A stretch of 64,000 nucleotides of DNA, from the NCBI GenBank assembly GCA_026874595.1, contig CM049306.1:92929642-92993641 (forward strand), read 5' to 3'. The translations under genes were made by a program, and so were the position numbers. The notes beneath the pieces were generated by a model, which saw nothing but the letters and a program-made list of their open reading frames with translations, did not search any database and was not told the origin of the DNA. Every line of letters begins with the position of its first letter. The stretch's first letter is position 1. Of the stretch, positions 36,225-50,900 are shown piece by piece. This DNA is from Sipunculus nudus (lineage: Eukaryota; Annelida; Sipuncula; Golfingiida; Sipunculidae).

Positions 36225-37136
36225 GAAACGAGGCTATAGCACCTCTGTGAAAGGCAAGGGATTGGTTTCTAGACTTCGATATAGCACTATGACAGCTGGG
36301 GAAGTATAAATGTGACATATATGTGAAATCTGTAAAATATTTAGTTGTATCCAAGATACAAGTTTGCGTTCAATCTCTTAAATTGAGCAACTCAGTACTT
36401 GAATCAAATGTATACTTCGATTATTTCATTAAAGTTCAATAGTTCAACGATTCCGTATTTTATTGGCCTACAGTATGTTGTTTTGGATTCTTAAAGAATT
36501 TTCCTGTATTAAGCTTAAACAGATTCCTCCTCGATTCCTTGACCTCCGAATATATATGTGCATGTTCTTTTATTTTAAGAGGTCTGATAGGTCCTATGAT
36601 CGGGGGAAATTTAATCGAACGCATCATGTTTCCCTCCACAGTCGCAGTAATCGGCGTTTCCATGCTCTTTCCAGTGAGAACATAAATATTTTAATATATG
36701 CAAATCTATAATGAACCTGATATACGCAAAAATTTTAATTCGGGGTTAATCACAGGTGCTCTTATGAATTTAGACTGAGTAGAATCGTATTATGATAAAA
36801 AAGAATCCCCAACTTACCAAATTCCATTCTCACTTTTGTTCTTTCAATGATTTATTATTTTTGATCATGCTGAAGCTAAATGCCCTGTTTTTAGAAAAAT
36901 ACTCAGATGCACAATACAGATATCTTATAACAAAAGAACCGCATCATTTAATCATTTATCTGATCACATATCTCAGGTACGAATGTGATTTTAATAGAAA
37001 CAAATATCTAGACTCTGCCATTAGATTTCAGCCTCTATGCATGGGGGTCTATCAGATGTACAGTTGCTGCCACTGGGAGCCGAAACCTGAATATCTTTAC
37101 AGCCACGCTCCTAAACCAGTGCCTCTTTTAACTTAA

Positions 37137-38350
37137 ATACGTGCATTATACCATTTTATTTAGCAAAAAGGTATGATTTTTATTGAAGTTAATTAAAGGT
37201 CACTGTCGATTGATAATGATATACTTTTGTGATGTTTTACAAATATTTATAAGATGTCATCACTATTACTCGTCGATAATGAAGAACACACATCATCAGA
37301 TGTAACGGGACAATTATTAAGATCAATGTGCACGTTCTTTAAAGCACGCTGAGATACAGAAACAAATAGTATTACCGGATATATGGAATTTTAATGTTTG
37401 AGAGATATACAATGTATATCCCGTTACACATTATCATTTTAAAAATGTTAGATGATATACAGGTTTATGAAAGTTATTTGCCTAATAAAATAATGTTCTA
37501 CAGAGTTTCAATAGGGGTTTCTTCTGTTTCATGTTTTTCCTATCATGAAACGTCGCGTATTTGTCACGTACACAGTCACTGATACAAGAAGTGTGATGAT
37601 GAATACATGGTAAAAAAGTAATAACATTGATAATAACAGTTGGACAGAAAAACAATGACTGCTGTGAATCACAGAATAAGGTCAACTTTTTTTTATTCAT
37701 CGGGCTACAAAAGATGAAAAATGAATAAATATATCTCCTAACTATATCAGGTATTTCGCCGTTTGTCCGTACATGATTGCAACCTGCCTAAGAGAAACTG
37801 CGTAAACTATATGCCATATTGTAAGACTTCAGAGCCACCTATAGGTAGCCTAAAGTAGGCTGTCCTGGGGGGTCAGGGAAGAAGAGCCCCTCACTTGTTC
37901 TCCAGCCCCTGAAGGATACAGACGTTTGGGACGGCATTTGGACAAGTCACTCTGACGTGCTAAGGGGCTCAACGTTAATCCACACAAGGGGGATAAATTT
38001 GATAGTACCCGTCCAGCTGTTATAGCTCTTTGACCATCACGTTTAACTTATAGGTTTGTAGAATATGCCTTGGCAGAGTAATAACATATATTCCAAATTC
38101 GGACAGACCTTTCGGCCATTTGGTTATTTAAAACTTTAACTGCTGTGTTGTTCAATTTTATGTGTGTGTGGAAAAAGCCTACAACATTACACACTTTAAC
38201 ATGTGTTACATAACGCATCATTACTAATGTTCATATATTTATCCAAACGTGTCTGTATGATGTCATATGATAAAACCTAGAATGAACACAATCATCGTGT
38301 TTATATAAAGACATTTAGGTTAATTATAACATAAACATTTGCTTCTAATG
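37137..38350. other. Convergent intergenic spacer between gene B and THG1L
   Basis: No gene or recognised repeat. A locally GC-richer patch at 37840-37990 stands out from the AT-rich surroundings. The two genes converge here, so both 3' ends lie in this interval. Confidence 0.5.
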
Positions 38351-38893
38351 TTATGTATCATTGTTTAATATCTCTGGATGCTCAGTCCAAAATTTGTCTC
38401 CAATGATATCTTCGTGGAGGTGGATTATCCTTGTTCTTGTAGCCGTGACCTCTTCTTCCACCAGGGGAGCCCCTTTCTTACCTCCCTCCGGCCGTGTTGC
38501 CATAATGGTCTTCTCATACTAGAGAAAAGACAATTAGATAGCTAAGAAAATTCTCAAAATTAAATATTATATGGGTCACCAGCCTAGTAGTCATGTTAGC
38601 ATGATGTTTTTATAATTCATTTTAGTCCAGGACCAAAAAAGCAGTAGTTTTGCATGGGTGGTCATCAGGCGAGATTTTACTGCATATAACAGATATACTG
38701 TTGTCTTTTTTTTTTCAAGAGAATTTATACAGAAACTTTTAAACAATATATTCAAAACACAATGCTGTCTCCTCTCAACAGAATTCACATAGGAAATCTT
38801 ACTCATAGCTAGCTTAATTTATAATTATTGTTAATAACAATAACAAGTGTTATATTACAATCTACATATTTAAAAAAAAAATCAGCATATTAC

Positions 38894-38981
<88 letters not shown>

Positions 38982-41900
38982 ATAGTGAATGAGCCTCTAC
39001 CTTTTCTTTGATGAGCACAGTTCCTTTCCTGTAGATCTGTGGTAGGTCATTGTAGTTGATGTTAAATTCTGAGAAGAGTAGTTCATTTTTGTTACAGGAA
39101 TAAGTCCCCTGGAAAAGAAATCAAGACAGAAATAAAGTAAATAAAAAGATGATCAAACTCTGTATAATTCACATGCTACTGAAATTGTGTTTTTCTCTTT
39201 ATATCTTTGTATATTTTTATGAAGTACCCTAAATTGCATATATGATGCACTCTAGGTCAACAATGCTGGAAATATCAAACCTAAAACGCACTAGAGTATA
39301 AAACTGTGGGTGCCTTTTTGTGTGTGACGGTTTCAAATTTGTGATATTCACTAAAAGGGAATTATTGTAAAAAAAAAACCTTCGTGAATAAGAGGTGCCA
39401 TCACTGAAGGCAAAGATGTAAAGTAAAAGGCTGAAATTATGAATAATAATAGATCATGTGTGTTGATTAATTGATATTTTAAATGATATTGGATCTTTCC
39501 AATTGTTTGCCATTAATGAACAATATTTTTGTTTATAAGATTTTGTGTACAAATAATAGATATAAATGATTAACATAATAATGGCTACACTATGTGTATA
39601 GGTCTCTTATATTGTGAGATTATGAAAATGAACCCTCGCTAAGATAATCACTTTTTTCAGTCCTGGACTAATATAAATCATCATAAAAACCTTGTTCTCC
39701 CACAACCATCTGGTTTAACATGACAACATTGGTGGGTTCTGCAGGTGCTTGTATAAGGGAGATGTCACTGTATAATTTTTTGCTTCTGCCTGGAGGGTCT
39801 GTGTTCATTCCCTGTTTTTGATTTAAATCAGCAGTTTCCCATTTTCATTGTTTTGATTACAATTATTGGTCTTGTGACACTGTCTAGTGGTGATACCCAG
39901 CAAACCCTGCTGAAGCAAGCATATGGTACAGTGAAAGATATATAGAAACACTGAAGTGTTAACTTACTACTCTAGGAGTGTAGACCCAAAGGCATTTTAG
40001 AAAGTGAGGAAACTAGCCTAAGGAGTCTCAGAATAAAGCTTGAACAGTAGGTATTAATCTAATAATTAACTCACCCTCAGAGCCTTTTCTGCTTCTCTGT
40101 TAGAGAGCCCCTTTTTCTGAATCAGTGTCCAGAAACATGTGTTGTAAAGGTTATTGACGTGACCTGAAAAAGTTATGTCATGTGGTTCAAGGATCTCCCT
40201 GTAAGCCAGACTCCCAATAAGCAATGGTCCAAGAGACCTGGCTTTAATTGACCAGTCTCTCTTGTATTTTATATCATGAATTATTAAATAGCATGCAAAT
40301 AATTAGGCTGAAATCATAACGGCCAATCAGATCCTTTGTAACAAAAGCAGATAGTGCCCAGTAGTTGAAACTACTAGAAACTGGATAGGTTAACAAGGTT
40401 TCATATGAGTCATCTGACTCAAAATGACATTCTGGCATTTCAGCACTGTTGATTTAAAAGTAGCAAACAGACCTGTTTTGTTCAGTGCATACAGGGAGTG
40501 TATGCTGGTCATTTGATTGGTTCATCATCTTGTTAATAATTCATGAAATAGCAGACCAGCCAGTTAAAGCAAGGTATCTCAGAGCAGAGCTTGTAAAAGG
40601 GCCTTGGACAAGGAATAAAATAAAAGATGCATAATTGATAATATAATGTTTGCATAATGGGATAAATATGTTATTTTCATTTAGATTAAGAATATTGCAT
40701 GATTTCCCCTTTAGTTTAATGTACAGTTGTGCAGCTAGGTATTTTAATATCAAACAACTGCTATCATATCACACTTCTTATTTTTCAAATGAGCTCTTCA
40801 TCAGCTGACATCTGGTGGTAGAAGTAAAAACTAAAACATATTATGATGTATCACACAGCAGATAACAAAATTTGATAAAAGGCAATTAAGGTTTAACTCC
40901 TCAATAAAATGAGTTCTGCAGTCCTGCCAAAGTGATATAAAAGTTTTGTTTTCTTCTATTTAAGCAAGACTATGAAAGTCTCCTGTTGGTCTTCACTTAA
41001 TATGAACGTGTTTAACATTATCGAGAATTTCAATTTACCAAAATGACATGTAACTTACAGTCAGCTTGCCTCCAGCTGAGATAGTCGCGTAGAACCTCGT
41101 TGCTGGGATACAAGACACAGCGGGCATCAAAGGCTGGTGGGTACTGTAAAGACTGATCGGGGAAGTATTCTGACCAATGGAATACATAGGCTGAGCAGAA
41201 CAAGCTGGCAATGTTGGTCATCAGTTTGCTGTGTGATGAGAGAAAAGTAATTTTAAACTTCACATGCATTACATTTCTGATGGGCAACAATTATACCAAG
41301 CGGTCCCAACACAAACATGTCTCCTCTTTTATTTTACAAATAGTTCATAACCATTATTGACACTCAAGCCTGACCCGGTGGTCATGGAGTAAAGTACAGA
41401 GATCAAGGTCAAGAGCTGTGAGTTCGAATATTAGCCAAGGAGTGGTGAGATTTTTCATGGTCAGCCCCCACTCAGGGTAAGTGCCCTGTGGGCTTAATGG
41501 GTGGACACTACCCCACAGTCATGTTTCACTCTTAAATACACCTTTCAGGGGTTCTTTGGTGTAATACAATGTTAAAATCTGGCTGATGCCATCACAATCA
41601 TGTGTATCCCCCCTGTCAATATGTCCAACTGCCCTACTATGCAGTCTGTAACTGGGATGGAATTCTGCAGATGCACATAGCAGTTGGTCAGGCAAGAGGC
41701 TTCTTCCACCAAAAAAAAGATATGTAATGAATAGAATACTTAATATGGTAAATGGGATAATATAATGCATTATTTTGTAAATGTATTAGGTTGAATAATG
41801 GGCTTAAATAATTTCAATGAAAAGATAATTACCATCATGAATATTATTATCATTTCTCACATATAACAGTGTTCAAAATTTTGATGTGGTTTCTTGAGTG

Positions 41901-44900
41901 CCTACCTTGCTCGTCTATTGTAAATCTGTGCATCTTTCTTGAAAATAAAACTGTATTCGTCACTCTGGCCATAGGCCAGGACAATTTCAGTGAATTCTTT
42001 CATGATTGTAGTGGCAGCAAGATTCATCAATTGAAGAGACTTGTCATCATTAGGCTTCACAAACTTGTGGACATCTGAAAATCTGAAAACATAAAGACCA
42101 TCAAATTAAAATATATTAGTTATCACAGAAATGCAGGTTAGAAAGTTCACTTTTCTTATTTTATTCCTTTATAATTGTGACAAATTAGTGTTTTAAAAGT
42201 TTTATTATGATACCTACTGTAACAGGCTAACAGCTTCAATACATCTCATGCAAAAGAAAAACAAGGGACCCATGGGTCACGGCGCTTGGCTGATCGTGAT
42301 TAGACTATAAATGTTTCTCCACTGTGATACTATATCTAGTCGATAAAGCTTATGAATATCATGGACATGTTGGGCTATTATAAAGGAATGTAATGTAAGA
42401 TGCGAGTAAATAAAACAAGTGACCCATGGGTCATGATGCTCAGCTGACTGGGAAGAGATTCGCTAAAGGAAATTTTATCATCAGAATGGTAGTATATACC
42501 CATTCAACTGAAGCATCAAACAGATTAACCAACAGGCCAAGATTTAGTCTGTATTTATATATCTCAAAAATAGAGAAAAAATGTGTAAACTTTAAAAACT
42601 AGAATACGGGTAGCCGACAAGTGACTACGTGTATCCGCCAAAATCAGAGTGGAACGGTTGAAGTGAGGCATGGATTGAGTGGCAAGGGAAATAGAGTGAG
42701 GTATGTTGCATATTAGCAAGGATGTCTGCAGCCTAAATGTGTATGTAGGTTGTGCCACCTACCACAAATCCAGAAAGCTGTCCAAGTTGTATACATCTGC
42801 AAAATTTTAGGCAGAAAAGTCAAACCACTACATGCATATGAGTGATTTTAGCCGATGGCAGACAAACAGACAGACGCTGTGCAAAAATGGTTGCAGGTGG
42901 CCCCTCCAGTTTTGTGTATTATAAAGACCTATGTGAGATCTATACACATGCAAAATTTTGGCCCAATTGTTCAAACGGTTCCCGAGATATGAGCTCGGAT
43001 GTCTGCAGCATAAACTAGAATGTAGGTGGCGCCACCTGTCATAAAATCAAGAAAGCTATCCAGGATGTTTAAAACTGCAAAATTTAAGGCAGATATGTCA
43101 AACCACTGCCGACAGTTGTGGCCCCTCCAGTTTTGCGTATGATAAAGAGCTATGTGAGATCTATACACATGCAAAATTTTGGCCCAATCGGTCAAACGGT
43201 TCCTGAGATATGAGCTTGGATGGGATCAGCGTGAACGTGAATGTAGGTGGCGCCATCTGTCATAAAATCAAGAAAGCTATCCTGGATTTATATGCATGCC
43301 AAATTTCAGGTGAATTAGTCAATTCACTGCAGAGATATGAGTGATTTTAACCCATGGCAGATAAACAGATGGACATTGTGCAAACATGGTTACAGGTGGC
43401 GCCACCATTTTTGTGTATGTTATAGAGCAATCCAAGGGCTACATTTGTATAAATTTTATTTCCTGATTGGTCAATCGGTTCCCGAGATATGAGGGTTTAT
43501 GTGTGGAAACAGACGCACAAATGGACGCTGGATAGAGGGGAAAGGTCAGAGGTCAACACAAATTGGTTAGGCACTAGTTCACATGTGACTCGATAATTGG
43601 TGAAAGTTTTGGAAAAATTGGTCCATTTTTCTCAGAGGAGCTCTCTGGAAACAAACGTGGCGGCGGCGGAGGAACCTGGTCAAAAACATATAATACAGGT
43701 GGCTCCACCAGTATGCAGAAACTAATAAAAACACTTAATGGTCAATATCCATGCAAAGAATCATGATGATCTCCGTATTAGTTGTTCAGATACTTCAGCT
43801 TTTGTATCAAATTGTCCATTATTCTGAGGGATACTTCAGAGTCCTATAGCTTGAAGGATATGGGTAACAGAGACCTAATTTCAAGTTTCCACAGGCACTC
43901 TTCATGGGCCTCCTTGCATGACAAGAATGAAGTTTCTAGGTCCAGTTGTTGCAATTTGTACCCTGTTGACAGATAACCACATCTTTGAAGGTCTCGAAAA
44001 AAAGAGAAAAAAAATTCGTAAAAATTTGAAAAAAATAGAGGTGGCGCATCCAGTCTGCAGAAACTGATGGAACAGCTCATGATCAATATGTATGCCAAAA
44101 ATCATGACCATCAGTGTTGTAGTTATTCAGATACTGCACTTTTTGTATCAAATTTTCCATTATTCTGGGGGGTATTTTGGAGCCATACAGCCTTAAGAAT
44201 ATGGGTAACAGAGACCTAATTTCAGGTTTCCAAGGAGAATTTTCATGGGTCTCCCTGTGTGTCAAGAATGAAGATTCTAGGTCCAGTTTTTATGATTTGT
44301 GCCCTGTTAACAGATGTTCATATCTTTAAAGGTCTCAAAAATAGAGAAAACATTCCTAAAAAAACCGGAACAAATACAGGTTGTGCCACCAGTCTGCAGG
44401 AACTGATGGAACACCTCTTGATCAATATGTATGCCAAAAATCATGACCATCAGTGATGTAGTTATTGAGATATTGAAGTTTTTGTATGAAATTTTTGACT
44501 ACTCTGGGGGGTAATTTGGGGCCCCATAGCTCGAAGGATATGGGTAACAGAGACCTAATTTCTGGTTTCCATGGAGACTTTTCATAGGTCTCTCAGTGTA
44601 TCGAGAATGAAGTTTCTAGGTCCAGTCGTTATGATTTGTGCCATGCTAACAGATGACAGCATCCTTAAAGGTCTCAAAAATAGAGGAAGAAATCGTAAAA
44701 AAATCAAACAATATAAGCGGCGCCTACAGTCTGCAGGAAGTGATGGAACATCTCATGATCAATATGTATGCCAAAAATCATGACCATCTGTATTGTAGTT
44801 ATTGAGATGTTGCAGTTTTTTTTAATCAAATTTTCCATTATTCTGGGGGGTAATTGGGAGCCCCACAGCTCAAATGATATGGGTAACGGAGACCTTATTT

Positions 44901-47900
44901 CAAGTTTCCATGGAGACTTTTCATAGGTCTCTCACTGTGTCAAGAATGAAGATTCTAGGTCCAGTCTTTACGATTTGTGCCCTGTTAACAGTTGTTCACA
45001 TTTTTAAAGGTCTCAAAAATAGAGAAAAAAATTCGTAAAAAATCTAAAAATACAGGTGGCGCCACCAGTCTGCAGGAACTGATGAAACATCTCATGATAA
45101 ATATGTATGCCAAAAATCATGACCATCAGTGATGTAGTTAATGAGATATTGAAGTTTTTGTATGAAATTTTTCACTATTCTGGGGGGTACTTTGGGGCCC
45201 TATAGCTCAAAGGATTTGGGTAACAGAGACCTAATTTCTGGTTTCCATGCAGACTTTTCATAGGTCTCTCACTGTGTCAAGAATGAAGATTCTAGGTCCA
45301 GTCTTTACGATTTGTGCCCTGTTAACAGTTGTTCACATTTTTAAAGGTCTCAAAAATAGAGAAAAAAATTCGTAAAAAATCTAAAAATAGAGGTGGCGCC
45401 ACCAGTCTGCAGGAACTGATGAAACATATCATGATAAATATGTATGCCAAAAATCATGACCATCAGTGATGTAGTTAATGAGATATTAAAGTTTTTGTAT
45501 GAAAATTTTGACTATTCTGGGGGGTACTTTGGGGCCCAATAGCTCTAAGGATATGGGTAACAGAGACCTAATTTCTGGTTTCCAAGGAGATTTTTCATTG
45601 ACCTCTCAGAATGTAAAGTTACGAGATTCTAAGTCCAGCGGTTACGATTTGTGCCAGGTTAACGGACAGACGGACAGACGGACAGACAGACGGACGACGG
45701 ACAAAGAGTGATCGCTATAGCTCAGCATGACTGAAAGTCAGCTGAGCTAAAAATTTGAAAAAAATAGAGGTGGCACACCCAGTCTGCAGAAAGTGATGGA
45801 ACAGCTCATGATCAATATGTATGCCTAAAATCATGACCATCAGTGTTGTAGTTATTGAGATATTGAAGATTTTGTATGAAATTTTTGACTACTCTGGGGG
45901 GTACTTTGGGGCCCCATAGCTCAAAGGATATGTGTAACAGAGACCTAATTTTCTGGTTTCCATGGACACTTTTCATAGGTCTCTCAGTGTATCGAGAATG
46001 AAGATTCTAGGTCCAGTCGTTACGATTTGTGCCACGCTAACAGATGACAGCATCCTTTAAGGTCTCAAAAATAGAGGAAAAAATTGTAAAAAAAAAAACG
46101 AACAAATACAGGTCGTGCCACCAGTCTGCAAGAACTGATGAAACACCTCTTGATCAATATGTATCCCAAAAATCATGACCATCAGTGATGTAGTTATTGA
46201 GATATTGAAGTTTTTGTATGAAATTTTTGACTACTCTGGGGGGTACTTTGGGGCCCCATATCACGATGGATATGGGTAACAGAGACCTAATTTCTGGTTT
46301 CCATGGAGACTTTTCATAGGTCTCTCAGTGTGTCAAGAATGAAGATTCTAGGTGCAGTAGTTACGATTTGTGCCACGCTAACAGATGACAGCATCCTTAA
46401 AGGTCTCAAAAATAGAGAAAAAAATTCATAAAAAATCCAAGGATACAGGTGGCGCCACCAGTCTGCAGGAAGTGATGACACATCTCATGATCAATAGTTA
46501 TGCCACAAATCAAGACCATCAGTCAAGTAGTTAATGAGATATTGAAGTTTTTGTATGAAATTTTTTACTTTTCTGGGGGGTTTTTTTGGGCCCCATAGCT
46601 CAAAGAATATGGGTAACAGAGACCTAATTTCTGGTTTCCATGGAGACTTTTCATAGGTCTCTCAGTGTGTCAAGAATGAAGATTCTAGGTGCAGTCGATA
46701 CGATTTGTGCCACGCTAACAGATGACAGCATCCTTAAAGGTCTCAAAAATAGAGAAAAAAAATTCATAAAAAATCCAACGATACAGGTGGCGCCACCAGT
46801 CTGCAGGAAGTGATGACACATCTCATGATCAATAGTTATGCCACAAATCAAGACCATCAGTCAAGTAGTTAATGAGATATTGAAGTTTTTGTATGAAATT
46901 TTTTACTTTTCTGGGGGGGTACTTTTGGGCCCCATAGCTCAAAGAATATGGGTAACAGAGACCTAATTTCTTGTTTCCATGGAGACTTTCCATAGGTCTC
47001 TCAGTGTGTCGAGAATGAAGATTCTAGGTCCAGTTGTTACGATTTGTGCCTTGTTAACAGATGTTCACATTTTTAAAGGTATCAAAAATAGAGAAAAAAA
47101 TTCATAAAAAATCGAAAAATACAGGTGGCGCCACCAGTTCTCAGGAACTGATGGAACATCTCATGATCAATATGTATGCCAAAAATCATGACCATCAATC
47201 AAGTAGTTAATGAGATATTGAAGTTTTTGTATGAAATTTTTGACTTTTCTGGGGGGTACTTTGGGGCCCCATAGCTTGAAGGATATGGGTAACAGAGACC
47301 TAATTTCTGGTTTCCAAGGAGATTTTTTATTGACCTCTCAGAATGTAAAGTTACGAGATTCTAAGTCCAGCGGTTACGATTTGTGCCAGGTTAACGGACA
47401 GACGGACGGACGGACGACGGACAAAGAGTGATCGCTATAGCTCAGCATGACTGAAAGTCAGCTGAGCTAAAAATGAAATTACCTGACTGATGTATTAATA
47501 GAGTCAAATATAGTTGCAAGCTTTCAATTTGACAGATATGATGTTATGATTAACTATGCTGATGAAGTGATTTATGAATTTGTGACTATATGACACAATA
47601 TCTCTTTAATCTTGACAAGGTACATTATTGTGATGCCCACTATGTCTACATATAACACAATATTGACATAATTTCTGGCATGTACATAGGTACCTATGGA
47701 CGAATAGTTATACAAAATATTAAAGTATGAATATATCTGATTCATCTTGTTCTTGCTTACTGAGGCTGACTTTGGGATGGGGTTCGGAGAAGGGAAAAGT
47801 GAGGGCAGCAGAAAGATGGATGTAGAAATATTCTATTGTAATGTTTTTCATTTATATAAGAATATGAAAAGCTAAGAGGAAAGGGGCCCTCCTACTTGGT

Positions 47901-50900
47901 TATAGTAAAGTTCTAAATATATGATTGCAAACTAATACTCTGACAAGACTGTCATGAAGAAAAACAGAAAAAGTGTTGAGATACTGTGATGCATATGAAA
48001 ATTTACAGATGGAAAGGCAAGTGGACAGAATGGACTAATACCTTTATTTCACTTTCAAGGGAATAATGCATTTAAGTTTATATATAATCCTATTTTTTTT
48101 AAGCATATCCACTTTTTCCATTTAGAAGTTTTTATCTGAATCATTTTTTTATTTACAGGTTTTATAAATTTTTGATAAAAAAACCTGAAAATATAAGTTA
48201 AAATATTAGAATTGTTGCAAAAGTTGCAATCATCATATATCCAGAGTGTAGCTCCTATTGGGTCATATTATGCATACACATATATTTTATTATTTTTAAA
48301 TCATAAATGTTTAAACTGAATTTAAAAGAAAATAATGCCACAACATGGCATCTACAAGAATATTCCTTAAATCACTATTAAAAAGTTTTGCACATTGGAA
48401 TTTTCAGTACATGCTTAATTTTATACACCAAAATAAAAAAAAAGTCAATTTGATAAAGTAAAACATCTTTTCAAATAAAGTATACACACTGTTGGTTGAA
48501 TGAGGGACAAACAATATCATTGTGCTAATTACTATCCCAGTTTTAATTTATTACTGGAATTAATAGTCAATTTCACACCTGGTGAAGTTTTTACTCTTCT
48601 GAAGTAAGGAATTACTTATCTCATGAACATCCACACTTTCATAGCAATACACCACTTTGTGGACACAATTAAATGTACACTTTAATCATTGTAACCCTGG
48701 TGGAACATTACAAAATCTAAAATGTAGCATGTCCAAGAATAAAATAAAATACAGAAAATTATAACATTCATCTAGTTTATGCACCAGCTGGGGGGGGGGT
48801 GAGTGCAGGGCAGAGGGGAAGCCTGCTAGTAGTGGCCAAGCTGGGCCAAGGCAAGCTGCCTGGGGTGGGTTACATAATGCAAGTGAAGGCTGTACTACTA
48901 GGTGGGCTAGATGTAAACAACACTTGACATGGTGTATGAAAACATGAATAAAAGCTATTCTTTCCAATCAATTTCTTTGAAATTTCAGATTTTAAAAGAT
49001 TAAATCCTTATGTATATATGCTGTGAAAATTAAATCAACAGTGCTAAAGTTGGACAAAATTTAAGGTATTGATTTTTTATTTATGCTAATAACTTGAAAA
49101 ATTTGCAAAATTCAGATCTAATTTTGGGTAAACAATTGAATCTTGATTAAATAAAGTTATATTCCTGAAAAAAAGTCTCTAGGTTCAGCAATTCTCATGT
49201 TAGGTGAGCAAATATATTTCCTGATTTTTTTAAAAATTGCATTATGTTTTGGCCCATAACTTCAAAATAATACCCAATACTGACCTAATTTTTGGTATGT
49301 TCATAGAAAATGTATGAAAAAATGTGAATACTAAATACAATCAAAAACAGATCAGTGGTTTTGATATTAGGCAGCCTTGAAGTGTAACAATGGCTTTTTT
49401 TATGGAAAACGGAGTTTTTTTTCCTTAATATCTCAAAGGAATGAAGTTCTAATGACCCAATTTTCAGTATGGTAGGAGATTTTGGGGACATCTAAAATTA
49501 TGCAAACAGCCTGGGGAGCATAGAGATGTGCACTGAATGACCTACAGTCATCAAAGTGGACTGCTTGACAATGTAAGGGAATACAACGAGAGCCTCCAAA
49601 AATATTCAATAACTAGCCTAATTTTGCAGCTTTTATTTTCAAATTTCAGATTTTAACAGATTAAATCCTTATGTATACATGCTGTGAAAATTAAATCCAC
49701 AGTACTTACAGGAAAAAAAAAACGTGCCGTGGCCAAAGTTGGGCGAAATTTAAGGTACCAATTTTATATTTTTGCCAATATTTGAAATAATTTAACAGAT
49801 TTTGATCTAATTTTTGGTATACAATTAAATTTTGATTAATTAAAGTTGTATTACTTGAAAAAAATCCCTACCTTTAACACTTTTGGTCTTAAGTGACCAA
49901 ATATCTTCCTGATTTTTTTACAAAGTCCATTATGTTTGGGCCCATAACTTTTTTAAATTATATAATACTGACTTAATATCTGGCATGTACATAGAAACTA
50001 TATAGAGAAATATTTATGGTAAATATGAAGAAAACCAGATGAGTGGTTTTGATATTAGGCAGTCCTAAGTGTGAAAATAAATTTCTAATAAAAAATTGAG
50101 GTTTTTCCTTAATATCTCAAAGGAACGAAGTCCTATTGACCCAATTTTAGGCATGATAGGAGATTTTGGGGACATCTAACTGTATGCCAAATTTCAGATT
50201 CGTAGGTCCAACGGTGTCGAAACGTGCCCGTCTTACGGACGGACATCCGGACATCCGGATGGACGGACAGATGGACGACGGACAATGGACCACGACTATA
50301 GCTCAGATGACTTATAGTCAGCTGAGCTAATAAAAAAGAATTTATATTTACAGGGTTGTTAATTTTCAAAAGAAATAAGCAAATCTTCAGGGTTAAAATT
50401 TATTCCAAGGAAATACTGGGAATTTCAGAACCAAATGAATTAAACTTTTATAGAACTAACATGTTTCTCAGGTGTTTTTATAAAGTATATCACAAATTTT
50501 AAGAAGGCTGTCATTGTGTCCTTGCCCTAATGACCTTCATGACCTTTATCAAAACATACCAAAGTGATATTGCTGGCATAATGACAGTAATAGCCAAGCT
50601 TAACAGGTAATAATTCGTAAGCTCCAAGACAAAGGTAAATGTGATAAATAACTTTTACCATTGGACACATATAACAAATGAATTACTTAGTATTAATATT
50701 GGCTAATCATTAAGAAAAAAAACCTGATCCAAATATTTGGCATTTTCACTTAAATAATTTCATATTGTAGCAAAACACTAGCATAGCAGACACTGCCAAG
50801 TGGGATCTTTTTCACACAGATAAAAAGTGTGAGGCCTCTCTCCAAGACAACCTTGCATTAAAAAATTGTTGTTCTGTGTAATATATATATATAATATCTA

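Larger units (their letters stand above)
28822..37136 (+). pseudogene. Paralogue B of SLC18B1, 3' part in unit 2 (exons 3-9 and 11-13)
   Basis: Exons: 3, 28822-28895 (intact, KFIFTTCLFVTGVCSLLF); 4, 29279 to about 29385 (1-nt insertion at 29304-29311 shifts the frame); 5, 30110-30178 (AGPAIGGLLYQ); 6, 32288-32377 (GFGLPFWSFGIF); 7, 33146-33295; 8, 35355-35453 with in-frame TGA at 35364; 9, 35634-35725; 10 not found; 11, 36225-36299 with the donor changed from GCAAGT to GAAGTA; 12, 36580-36673; 13, 37032-37136 with TAA. Order and phases follow the intact gene. Exons 5-7, 9, 12 and 13 are open and protein-like, so decay came late. Exon 8 was found only by alignment; its donor is GTTCGT. A readthrough or exon-skipped transcript cannot be excluded, but a full transporter is not encoded. 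Confidence 0.85.
42416..47470 (+). mobile_element. 5-kb composite hairpin-ended element in THG1L intron 1
   Basis: Begins ACAAGTGACCCATGGGTCATGATGCTCAGC (palindrome at 42421-42432). It continues with a lead segment, a 276-bp-type tandem core (about 42710-43560) and a 339-bp-type tandem core (about 43690-47390), then a GGACAGACGGACGG microsatellite, and ends in the hairpin AGCTCAGC...GCTGAGCT (47439-47468) plus CTAA. A second microsatellite and hairpin end inside it at 45663-45750, so two elements are fused or one arose by recombination within the array. No coding capacity. It is transcribed as antisense intron of THG1L. Confidence 0.7.

Noticed and set aside
43844-47431. Several 60-84 codon open frames in the 43-47 kb region
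   Set aside because: They recur with the 339-bp unit in both strands, are not conserved between units, and have no protein features.
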